A stretch of DNA of 64,000 nucleotides from Rubritalea profundi (GTDB lineage: Bacteria; Verrucomicrobiota; Verrucomicrobiia; Verrucomicrobiales; Akkermansiaceae), in the NCBI RefSeq assembly GCF_002954445.1, contig NZ_MQWA01000001.1, forward strand, positions 920,586 through 984,585, given 5' to 3'. A model generated the notes under the pieces. It saw nothing but the letters and a program-made list of their open reading frames with translations, searched no databases and was not told the origin of the DNA. This document shows, piece after piece, positions 54,054 to 61,565 of this stretch (position 1 is the first letter of the stretch; every line of letters starts with the position of its first letter). The translations under genes were made by a program, and so were the position numbers.

Positions 54054-54572
54054 ATGGCCAGAGAAAGTATCGTCCTTTTCGGTGAGGGAAAAACTGAGGC
54101 CATCTTCCTTAACCACCTCAAGAAAGTCTACGAGGCTGATAAAGATAAGAGACTCAAGATCAAGGTCGATAAGGGTCAAGGGAAGTCACCTCAAGACGTG
54201 GCCAATCGCCTCGTTAATAAACTACTCAAGCTTGGTTGCTATGACAGAAGCCTGCTGCTTATCGATAGCGATATTGAGCACAAGATAAAGAGTGCATTCC
54301 TGAAAAAGAACAGCATCACCCTTGCTCTCTCGGTTCCTCAGTGCCTCGAAGGGCTGATGCTGAGCATCCTCGGTGAATTACCTAAAGGCGGCCTCCACAG
54401 TAGCTCGAAGGAGCTCAAGTCTGCTTTCATCAAGCTGCTCAATACCGATGAGGCGGGCTACTCCATGAAGCTTCGCTCTAGGTGCCCACAGCTCTTTCCC
54501 AAAGAATTGCTAGAAGCCAAGAGAAGCACCCTCCCGGAGTTCGATGCCATACTTAACTTCATGGGGGTGTGA
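54054..54572 (+). CDS. RloB-like TOPRIM protein, effector of the AAA module
   Basis: 172 aa. The N-terminal TOPRIM-like signature is LFGEGKTEAIFL (acidic Glu11, Glu15), and the second acidic site is LLLIDSDIEH (Asp71, Asp73). This glutamate plus DxD pattern is that of metal-dependent TOPRIM nucleases. The start is three bases after the ATPase stop, so the two are co-translated. It is shorter than the ~300-aa DUF4435 AriB of PARIS, hence RloB-like is the better label. Its likely role is nucleic acid cleavage once released or activated by the ATPase. Confidence 0.75.
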   Translation: MARESIVLFGEGKTEAIFLNHLKKVYEADKDKRLKIKVDKGQGKSPQDVANRLVNKLLKLGCYDRSLLLIDSDIEHKIKSAFLKKNSITLALSVPQCLEGLMLSILGELPKGGLHSSSKELKSAFIKLLNTDEAGYSMKLRSRCPQLFPKELLEAKRSTLPEFDAILNFMGV

Positions 54573-54678
54573 AAGGCGTCTACTCATAGATTGCATGACA
54601 GTCTACAACTCATAGAGCTTCATGGAGAATTCTCTATTTTAAAGATCCTTTATAAACAAGGGTTTTGCTGTCTTCGCC

Positions 54679-54704
54679 TCACATATTGTCTGTTCCCTAG
54701 AGAC
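54679..54704 (+). repeat. short dispersed repeat, copy 2
   Basis: CTCACATATTGTCTGTTCCC followed by TAGAGAC matches copies at 51953 and 54916. It lies directly upstream of the second 107-bp repeat. Confidence 0.7.
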
Positions 54705-54718
54705 GTTCTAGCAGTCCT

Positions 54719-54822
54719 GCCAACAGGTTGCAATCGGGCTCTACCATCGGCTGAGCCAACGTTTATAAGCCTCGAAGCCGTGAGCCCCACTACCCAGCTC
54801 GCACGTAGTGCACCACCAGAGC
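54719..54822 (+). repeat. ~104-bp direct repeat flanking the AAA/RloB cassette, copy 2
   Basis: This is the partner of 52600-52706. After it, AGAGCGT-CACGGTC-ACGCTCT forms a perfect 7-bp-stem hairpin that copy 1 lacks. Confidence 0.75.
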
Positions 54823-54915
54823 GTCACGGTCACGCTCTAGTTCTTGTAAGCGGATGGGCTCATTGCAGCTTTAGCCTCGGCGATCAACTCCTGTGACGTT
54901 AGTAATGTGCCGCAC

Positions 54916-54942
54916 CTCACATATTGTCTATTCCCTAGAGAC
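54916..54942 (+). repeat. short dispersed repeat, copy 3
   Basis: CTCACATATTGTCTATTCCC followed by TAGAGAC differs from copy 2 at one position. It sits shortly before the terminator at 54964-55000. Confidence 0.7.
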
Positions 54943-54963
54943 ATGGACTTCAGACGCCACTCT

Positions 54964-55000
54964 AAAAAAAACCCGCTCGGGGAAATCCTAGCGGGCTTTT
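54964..55000. terminator. bidirectional intrinsic terminator
   Basis: A run of A, CCCGCT, a 12-base loop, AGCGGG and CTTTT form a stem-loop with A and T tracts on opposite sides. It would terminate the convergent STAND gene on the minus strand and anything coming from the AAA/RloB side. Confidence 0.75.
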
Positions 55001-55026
55001 AGTTTTTTAACCGATCTGCAGATTAA

Positions 55027-57717
55027 TCAAAGAACTCTCAAATACTTAGGAACAGGGTATGTTTCCCTCCCCCTCTCCCTCCCTTTAGCTGAGACTGGAG
55101 TAGAAATGCCGCTAATCGCAATCTTGTAGCCTTTTTCAATTCTCGACCATGCGATTAAGTCCAAATCCTTGAGACCTTGTCTACCCGCAAAATACATTTG
55201 GCCCGTTTCATCTTTACACATTATAAATCGAGGCAGTTCATAACCCCCATTCACAACGACCACTTCACAAGGAATCCACCCCTCCTCAAGTTTATGTTTA
55301 CAGTTATCTATAATTTGGATGCCGCAACGACTCAGCCAAGACCTCTTATTAAATAGATTTTTAGAATCAGTTAACTTTTTTATGAGATCTTTCACGACTG
55401 AAAGCAACTCCCTTTTATCTCTGATCTTTAGTCCTGATATGTTGTATACTAGCTCATATAATTCTTCCGATTTACAAAGAAGTTTAGTCGTTGATTCCTC
55501 AAGCAAATCAGAGATCCGCATTGCTGAAAGAAGGTGTCCCAACTCTTTATTTAAGTATAACGTTGCTCCTATGGCGTGCCGAGACTCGTTATCCTTAGAT
55601 AGAGCATCACTAGGAATTTCAGCGGACCTAGTTAAACCTTTTACGGCAGAAAGACAGTCAGACTTATGTATTCTTTTCACTTTGGCAATCTCCAACTGAG
55701 CACTACATGCAGGTATAAACCCTTTATAAGTGTCAGCGATTTTATGTTTTTTCACAAGATTTAAGTGGCTTGAAGCTAAATCAATCCTATCGCATTTCAT
55801 CAACAAGCTAACATACATGCTAGAAAAACGAGTAACTACTACCTCAGGTATATCTTCCCCAAGCATAGCTTCACATTCATTTAATTTTTCTAAATGCGCA
55901 ACTGCCTCATCAACCATACTTTCGGAAGATAAGAATCGACCCAAATTGAGCCGACATGTATATCTCAACTTATTTGAAGACGATGATAAACCTTCAATTT
56001 TTGAAGCTGTGGTATAGGCCTCTAAGGCGCTTTGGCAATCTCTTTGACTCTCCCTCAATCTACCTAAAGTAAGCCAATACTCAGCGTAATTCTTACTCTC
56101 TCTTGGAAGACTTTGCAAAGACTTACCAACTTTTTCTATTTGTTGATAGTCCTTTTCATGCCTACCAGGCTTCTTGAATAATCGCATTGCATCGATTAAA
56201 ACTTTACGTAAATAATCAGGCACGGACTCTGAAATATAATCCCAATGAGTTGGATCAGTATTATGTTTCTGGATACTTGAATGAAGCCTGTTGGCAGCCC
56301 TTGTCGCGTTAATTTTTTTGGCAAATTCGCTTCTTAATTTGAAGTCTAGAGGCCGGTCGCGAAGCATGATTCGAACAGACTCAGCTAACTCTAAGGTCTC
56401 AGAATCTTCGTCCAATTCTTTTGTTATCAAACTAGTTCGCCCCAGACAGTTTATTGCTTCTGTTGTTTCTTCGACAGCAAGCCCCAAAAGTATATGAACT
56501 TGCCCTCGATCTGCTGAACCTCCACAAGCAAACAAACACTCTAATACATCGCAACTATGTTGAGGAAGGCTCTCCACTAGAGCTCTAAATGAAAAATCAA
56601 TAATGTCAGCTTCAGTTTGACCAGAAACTATATTTACATCACCCCCTGCTCTTAATCTATCGACTTGTAACCTGATCGCCAAAGGATTTGAAGCTGAAGA
56701 AGCAGCTATTGACTTGAGTAGATCGTTACTGACATTATGTAGGTCGATTGCCTCTGCATATTTTCTAGCAAGTAGCTCTCCTCCTTGAGTATTTAAACCT
56801 TTAAGAGGGAATGTTTTGGCACCGTCCAACGCAATCCTACTTGTTATAATAATTTTCCAGTGTGCTGGCATTTTCTCTAACCAATCATCAAACTCCATAC
56901 TCCCATCCAGCAAAACAGTTTCGAGATTGTCTACACAAAGGATAACATTTGATGAATCAGCAACGTCTGAATCTTTAATTAATTCATCTAAATGCCTTTG
57001 TAAGGCCTCCATGCAATCAGGAGCATCCAGTTTCTTTACACCTGAGGCCGTTAACTCTTCCTGCTTCAGACTGATAAAGAATACAGCATCCAAACTTTCT
57101 GCTAGACTGACATCGTGAACGACGGTGTTCAAAGAGTCTAGAGCTATTGCAGTCTTTCCCATTCCTCCTGGAGCTACGATTGTTACAACAGGATTTCTCT
57201 TACTTACGATTAAAGATTTAAGTTCTTCGAGTTCTATTTTTCTACCTATTAACCCGGTAACATCATGAGCGAAGTCGCTAGGTAGGTTATTCCATGTATA
57301 TCGCTCCCCTCGTGACCACCACTCTTCTGAAACATCTCTAATTTCCCCGTCTTCGGCAGCTTCTAGTTCAGCTCTAGGTCCGAATATTCCAAGATGCTCT
57401 AGAATTGGATCCGCTACTATGGCCGCCATTCTATACCAGTAAACTTCAAAAAACTCTCGATTTGGATGAGCCATAGCATTTCTGATTACAAAAACTTCCA
57501 GAGACTCAATCTTACTTTTTAGAGATCTACACAATACTTCGTAACTTGTGTCTTTCGTGGATATCACAGCAAGGTCCAACAATTCACCAAAATACGAAGA
57601 CTCAACTAACACTTTAGTTTGGGCTAAGCTATCATTAGAGATGTTTGACCACCTTTCTTCTGAACACCTGTCAACTATACCGTTCACAGCACTTGATTTT
57701 CTGTGAGCCGGCATCAA
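55027..57717 (-). CDS. HEPN-like / NB-ARC / TPR STAND protein (5' end frameshifted)
   Basis: 896 aa in this frame. An N-terminal helical domain has an RX4H motif, RNAMAH (Arg79, His84), as in HEPN ribonucleases. The NB-ARC ATPase follows: Walker A VAPGGMGKTAIA (about 181-192), Walker B VILCVDNLETVL, sensor WKIIITSRIA, then a GLPL-like SNPLAIRLQ. The C-terminal half consists of TPR-like helices. The architecture is that of bacterial NLR-type (Avs-like) defence proteins, with sensing by TPRs and killing by RNA cleavage. An ATG at 57806 (MNIELLRKKT) would extend the protein by about 30 residues through RFIIDQDNL if one base were restored near 57742. The gene is visibly more AT-rich than its neighbours, suggesting acquisition by transfer. 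Confidence 0.8.
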   Translation of the reverse strand: MMPAHRKSSAVNGIVDRCSEERWSNISNDSLAQTKVLVESSYFGELLDLAVISTKDTSYEVLCRSLKSKIESLEVFVIRNAMAHPNREFFEVYWYRMAAIVADPILEHLGIFGPRAELEAAEDGEIRDVSEEWWSRGERYTWNNLPSDFAHDVTGLIGRKIELEELKSLIVSKRNPVVTIVAPGGMGKTAIALDSLNTVVHDVSLAESLDAVFFISLKQEELTASGVKKLDAPDCMEALQRHLDELIKDSDVADSSNVILCVDNLETVLLDGSMEFDDWLEKMPAHWKIIITSRIALDGAKTFPLKGLNTQGGELLARKYAEAIDLHNVSNDLLKSIAASSASNPLAIRLQVDRLRAGGDVNIVSGQTEADIIDFSFRALVESLPQHSCDVLECLFACGGSADRGQVHILLGLAVEETTEAINCLGRTSLITKELDEDSETLELAESVRIMLRDRPLDFKLRSEFAKKINATRAANRLHSSIQKHNTDPTHWDYISESVPDYLRKVLIDAMRLFKKPGRHEKDYQQIEKVGKSLQSLPRESKNYAEYWLTLGRLRESQRDCQSALEAYTTASKIEGLSSSSNKLRYTCRLNLGRFLSSESMVDEAVAHLEKLNECEAMLGEDIPEVVVTRFSSMYVSLLMKCDRIDLASSHLNLVKKHKIADTYKGFIPACSAQLEIAKVKRIHKSDCLSAVKGLTRSAEIPSDALSKDNESRHAIGATLYLNKELGHLLSAMRISDLLEESTTKLLCKSEELYELVYNISGLKIRDKRELLSVVKDLIKKLTDSKNLFNKRSWLSRCGIQIIDNCKHKLEEGWIPCEVVVVNGGYELPRFIMCKDETGQMYFAGRQGLKDLDLIAWSRIEKGYKIAISGISTPVSAKGRERGRETYPVPKYLRVL

Positions 57718-57806
57718 GTTGTCCTGATCTATAATGAATCTCCAATACCTTTCTCTAAGCTTTGAAGAACCATTGCAGTTTTCTTTCTTAATAATTCAAT
57801 GTTCAT

Positions 57807-58240
57807 AAATTTTCACACAAGCTACTATCAGTTAGCCAATGCAGGTAAAGCTATTTTTAAGCTCCGAACGTTTCCATCTAACTGAATCATCTGACACACA
57901 ATCTTTGAAGGAAGCCAGTCCACCCCTGATTTATAAGGGACCTCATGGAGAGACACATTTCCATGAGAGGCTATCCACGGATTTTTTAGACGATATCTGC
58001 TGCTAGATCGATCCCTTCTGCCCAGTCGTACAACACCCGAGCCCGCATTTTAGATTGTTCCAGTTTCCCAGTGAACTAATTAACCAATGATCCACCCTAC
58101 CCCGTTCCACGCATGGCTGTGGGTTATGGAGTTCTTCACCTATAGCGCGCGTTGGAAGGCGTTTAGAGCATCGACACAGTCGATGGATGACTCCGAATTA
58201 TCGATTACCGGAGCCGTCGAATTCGTGGCAGTCTCTAGCC
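57807..58240. other. intergenic between STAND gene and hydrolase, ~430 bp
   Basis: No gene is supported. A perfect 8-bp inverted repeat CTCATGGA/TCCATGAG lies at 57942-57967, which may be a hairpin or an operator. The divergent promoters of the STAND gene and the hydrolase should lie here, but I cannot place them with confidence. The short ORF at 58087-58323 runs into the hydrolase in another frame and is not supported. Confidence 0.4.
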
Positions 58241-59254
58241 ATGAAGAGATTACGTCAATTACTTACGACTGCTGTGATCGCGGTGATGTGTACGGTTCAA
58301 TCCTCTGCTGCCAAGCTAGTTGAGGAGCCGCTCAAAGGTGGCTCCGACTCGCTGGTATTCGTTTATGTGCATGGCTTCGGCGGGGTGAAAGAGTCGCCGA
58401 AGTTCTGTGAGAACTTGCAGGAGTTTTTGTTGGAGGAGAAGGTGTCGTCAGAGGTGGTTAACTACGAATGGGATTCGGTCAAAGTCGATCCACTCCATGT
58501 GGGAGCGTCCTGGATCAAGTCACAGAAAATGGCGCATGCGGAAGCGCCGAGGTTCAGGAGTGAGGTGCTAGAAAAATTGGAACGCGATAAGAGGTCTTAT
58601 GTGATCGTAGCGTTCAGTGTTGGATCGCGCGTTGCTTTGCAGTCGCTCGAATCTACCAAGAGTGAGTTGAAGGGCTTGCGCGGCGTTTACTTCCTTGGTT
58701 CAGCGATGACGAAAGACACGACGCTGAAGAACCGCAAAGCTTTGCCGAAAGGGATGAAGATCACCAACTACCATTCGCCGATCCGCGACATGGTGCACCG
58801 GATGGCCTTCAACTTCATGAGCGAAACACCTCCGGGTGGGCAAGTTGGCTCCGATGATGGAAAGGTGTTTGAAAACTATCCTGTCTCTTGTGCCCATGCG
58901 CATAAGCGAGTGGGTTTTGCAACCGACTACTCAGGCCTGGCCGAAGCGATCGCATTCCTCGAGCTGTACGAACAAGGAGTGACGATCTCGGGCAGCACCA
59001 AAATGAACTGGAATGTGCCAGTAGTGAAGGGCGAGATGTGGTGGAACAAGCTTCGCACTCTGAGTTTGCGTAATGGAACGGTGGAACTGGAGCAGCACCT
59101 GATGCGTCCCGGCTACTATCGTGCGGTGAGCATAGAAAAAAATGGCAAGCGCAAGCGGATCGCCCGCGGCGATAACTTGCACGCGATCCTGCAGGAGCTT
59201 GGCGTTGAGGATGCTCCAGCACTGTTGGCCTGTGGAGGTCCGAACGCTAGATGA
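58241..59254 (+). CDS. exported alpha/beta-hydrolase
   Basis: 337 aa from the ATG at 58241, which begins a signal peptide (MKRLRQLLTTAVIAVMCTV). The oxyanion strand is LVFVYVHGFGG and the nucleophile elbow is VIVAFSVGS (Ser in a G/A-x-S-x-G-like turn). A later His region near VSCAHAHKRVGF may complete the triad. A C-terminal extension of about 70 residues has no known function. It is probably a periplasmic or secreted esterase/lipase. Its last 21 codons and downstream palindrome are duplicated at 50730-50983. Confidence 0.75.
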   Translation: MKRLRQLLTTAVIAVMCTVQSSAAKLVEEPLKGGSDSLVFVYVHGFGGVKESPKFCENLQEFLLEEKVSSEVVNYEWDSVKVDPLHVGASWIKSQKMAHAEAPRFRSEVLEKLERDKRSYVIVAFSVGSRVALQSLESTKSELKGLRGVYFLGSAMTKDTTLKNRKALPKGMKITNYHSPIRDMVHRMAFNFMSETPPGGQVGSDDGKVFENYPVSCAHAHKRVGFATDYSGLAEAIAFLELYEQGVTISGSTKMNWNVPVVKGEMWWNKLRTLSLRNGTVELEQHLMRPGYYRAVSIEKNGKRKRIARGDNLHAILQELGVEDAPALLACGGPNAR

Positions 59255-59445
59255 AGTACCCCCTCGATTTACATGAGATCTGGAGGAAAGAGAGGCTTAC
59301 CGCTCACCCAACAGATTGAAATCAGCCTTCGGCGATCAGCTCAAAGCGACCGAGACGGTCGCGTTACGTAGCGCGACCGTCTCGGTCACTCAAAAAATTT
59401 CCAGCGAAGCTGCTGACTCACAGCGATCAGAGTTCACCGGCAAAC
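59191..59445 (+). repeat. ~255-bp direct repeat, copy 2 (hydrolase 3' end + palindrome)
   Basis: This is the parent-like copy: it covers the end of the intact hydrolase gene and about 190 bp downstream. Partner at 50730-50983. The gap to the EamA gene (59255-59615) holds only this repeat, the palindrome and the 24-bp repeat at 59502. Confidence 0.85.
59346..59389. repeat. cruciform palindrome (REPIN-like), copy 2
   Basis: GCGACCGAGACGGTCGC and GCGACCGTCTCGGTCAC pair at 16 of 17 positions around GTTACGTAGC. It differs from copy 1 mainly in the loop and one arm base, so the arms are better conserved than their surroundings. Confidence 0.8.
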
Positions 59446-59501
59446 CCGATACAAGTTCAGAGGAAAGAGGCTGGAAGCGCTCTTCTACGTGGCTCGTTCG
59501 T

Positions 59502-59525
59502 TGAAGCCCAATACAAGTTCTGTCC
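59502..59525 (+). repeat. 24-bp direct repeat, copy 2
   Basis: TGAAGCCCAATACAAGTTCTG followed by TCC matches 50694-50717. Confidence 0.65.
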
Positions 59526-59615
59526 ACCCTAGACATAAATTTCTCCGTTGGAGGACGCTGGCAGCTCGCTGATCTAAGTGCCATTCAATCCTGTGCCCAT
59601 CAGGACAATGCACAT

Positions 59616-60512
59616 TCATATGCCGAAGCGTCTCTGCAATCGCGGCTGCAGGAAGTTCGCCAGTAGGATCGTTAAAGCACCGAGGTAGAATGTCAGCTGG
59701 AGTTCCTGGTGCTCGCCAAAAATGAGGGCCGCCGCTACGATCCCATAAACCGGCTCGAAATTAGCCGCTAGGTTAAACTTATATGCGCTAATCTGACGCA
59801 ACAAGCGATTGGTGAGATCCTGAGCATAAACCGTGCAGACAAACGCTAATATCAACAGCCACAGCCAATCCAACGGATCGGTAAATGCCATGGCTTCAAA
59901 TCCACTGGGATCAAAGATCGGGATTGCGAGGAAACACACCACTGTGGCCGACATCATCTCCCAAAACACCATCACCAACGGATCACTGCCAGTGACGACC
60001 ATGTGCTTGTTGATGACCATAAAAATCGCCGCCAGCAAGGCACTGAGCAGAGCTAGGCCAAGACCGAGGAAGTAATTACTTTGAGCTCCCGCAATCAGCA
60101 CAATGCCACCGAGCACCAACAAGCCGAGCATCACCTCGTAGCGCTTGATCCGCTGACGGTTCAGCAAGGGCTCGGCAATGGCCGTGAACAGCGACAAAGT
60201 AGCCAACCCGGCTAGCGCGATGGATATATTTGCAATCTTCACCGCCCCAAACAGGCACAACCAATGCAGCCCAATCAGCACTCCAACCCCCATCAGTTTC
60301 CCAACCACTACCCTGCCGAGCCACAGCTTGCGCTTCGACATGACCTTCACCCACAGCATGGCCCCAGCCGTCGCTAGCAAACAACGCCAAGTCACCAAGA
60401 CCGGCGCACTCAGGCTGATCAAACGACCCAGTATTGTGGTCGCCGCAAAAATGAGCATGAGCAGATGTAGTTGGAGAGTCGGATGAATGGCGCATGATGG
60501 TACAGCCGCCAT
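59616..60512 (-). CDS. EamA/DMT-family transporter
   Basis: 298 aa from the Met at 60512 (MAAVPS), which starts just before the first hydrophobic helix; the track start (60557) adds 15 residues. Ten predicted membrane helices in two five-helix EamA repeats: the first has SAPVLVTWRCLLATAGAMLW and IALAGLATLSLFTAIAEPLL, the second has LVMVFWEMMSATVVCFLAIP and FEPVYGIVAAALIFGEH. Members export amino acids, nucleosides or other metabolites. The substrate cannot be told. It is separated from the mrp operon by about 130 bp. Confidence 0.88.
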   Translation of the reverse strand: MAAVPSCAIHPTLQLHLLMLIFAATTILGRLISLSAPVLVTWRCLLATAGAMLWVKVMSKRKLWLGRVVVGKLMGVGVLIGLHWLCLFGAVKIANISIALAGLATLSLFTAIAEPLLNRQRIKRYEVMLGLLVLGGIVLIAGAQSNYFLGLGLALLSALLAAIFMVINKHMVVTGSDPLVMVFWEMMSATVVCFLAIPIFDPSGFEAMAFTDPLDWLWLLILAFVCTVYAQDLTNRLLRQISAYKFNLAANFEPVYGIVAAALIFGEHQELQLTFYLGALTILLANFLQPRLQRRFGI

Positions 60513-60646
60513 CACATGATAGAGAGCATCTTCATACGGGACTCCTACTTGCCACAAGATGAGGGGGATTTATCAGAGTAAACAGAGCGGACAAGGCGAA
60601 GATCCTACATTTCTATACCTGACCCCATCATTCTACCAATAGGCAT

Positions 60647-60967
60647 CTACTTTCTACTTTCTACTTTCAGCTTCTTCGGTCTCCAAATCGGCAACTTGGA
60701 GCGGAAGCAAATTCTCCCAACCAAATGCGCCGCTACTGGTGCTGTGAGGTAAAAGAAAAACAAGATGGCCAGGCAAGCAATCCACACGTGGGGCGTTGGG
60801 TAGGCTAACATCACGGCTATCAGGATGAGCCCACTACCGAATGCTCCGGCCTTGGTTGCGCTGTGCATCCGGCAATAGATGTCGGGCATCCGGACAACTC
60901 CTATCGCGGCTAACAGCGCGAAGAAACAACCGACTAACAAGAAGGTGCTTATAATAATGGTCATCAT
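60647..60967 (-). CDS. mnhG: Na+/H+ antiporter subunit G (MnhG/MrpG)
   Basis: 106 aa from the ATG at 60967; the track start at 61087 lies inside mnhF and is not used. Three helices, with the conserved GVVRMPDIYCRMHSATKAGA motif of MrpG. Last gene of the mrp operon; its start overlaps the mnhF stop. Confidence 0.92.
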   Translation of the reverse strand: MMTIIISTFLLVGCFFALLAAIGVVRMPDIYCRMHSATKAGAFGSGLILIAVMLAYPTPHVWIACLAILFFFYLTAPVAAHLVGRICFRSKLPIWRPKKLKVESRK

Positions 60968-61248
60968 AGGTCTTTGCTTTCTAAGTAGCGCACCAAAGCC
61001 ACTGTGGCAATGAAGCTGATGAGAGCGATCGCGATCGCGATATCTAGGTAGGGAATGAAGCCACTGACTAAGGTCAACAAGACGCACTGCGCCATAGTCA
61101 GGGCTGCGATCAAGTCGAGAGCTATAATTCTATCCACCAAGGTTGGCCCCTTGACCACCCGAATGGTCGACAAGACAATAGCTGCAGCCAGCATATACTG
61201 GCATGCTGTGAGCACCCACTGAGGGAGATCTGGAATATCAAAAAACAT
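60964..61248 (-). CDS. mnhF: Na+/H+ antiporter subunit F (MnhF/MrpF)
   Basis: 94 aa, three helices, with the family motif VVKGPTLVDRIIALDLIAAL and IAIALISFIATVALVRYLE. It overlaps mnhE by 11 bp and mnhG by 4 bp, as usual in mrp operons. Confidence 0.93.
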   Translation of the reverse strand: MFFDIPDLPQWVLTACQYMLAAAIVLSTIRVVKGPTLVDRIIALDLIAALTMAQCVLLTLVSGFIPYLDIAIAIALISFIATVALVRYLESKDL

Positions 61249-61564
61249 CGCGTACTCGGTTTACATAATTTTTTACAAGGGCATCGGCATCCGCCACCTT
61301 ATCCACACAATACATACTGTGAATGAACAGGGTGTCGTCGACCACATCCAGACTCAAGGTACCTGGGGTCATGGTGATCAAGTTCGATGCTACAAAGACC
61401 TGGCGCGGTGTGAGATTGCTCACATCTACTTCTAGGATTTCAGGTTTCATCAGGTGCTGGGATGTCACGATGTCTGCCGCCACCCGCAGATTGCTCACCA
61501 CTACCTCCTTTAGATAAAAGAAGCCGAAGCCTATCATTTTTATCATTTTCGTTAAAAATTTCAT
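61238..61564 (-). CDS. mnhE: Na+/H+ antiporter subunit E (MnhE/MrpE), short form
   Basis: 108 aa against a usual ~160. The conserved core is present (LKEVVVSNLRVAADIVTSQ, then NLITMTPGTLSLDV). The N-terminal pair of membrane helices of typical MrpE is absent, leaving only a short hydrophobic start. The next gene, mnhD, ends one base upstream, so there is no room for a longer N-terminus without overlap. This looks like a natural short form. Confidence 0.88.
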   Translation of the reverse strand: MKFLTKMIKMIGFGFFYLKEVVVSNLRVAADIVTSQHLMKPEILEVDVSNLTPRQVFVASNLITMTPGTLSLDVVDDTLFIHSMYCVDKVADADALVKNYVNRVRDVF

Positions 61565-61565
61565 C

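Noticed and set aside
52827-54572. Assignment as a canonical PARIS (AriA/AriB) system
   Set aside because: The TOPRIM partner is only 172 aa and does not look like the ~300-aa DUF4435 AriB; RloAB-like is the safer label.
51953-54942. Short repeats considered as a CRISPR array
   Set aside because: Only three copies with irregular, kilobase-scale spacing and genes between; no cas genes.
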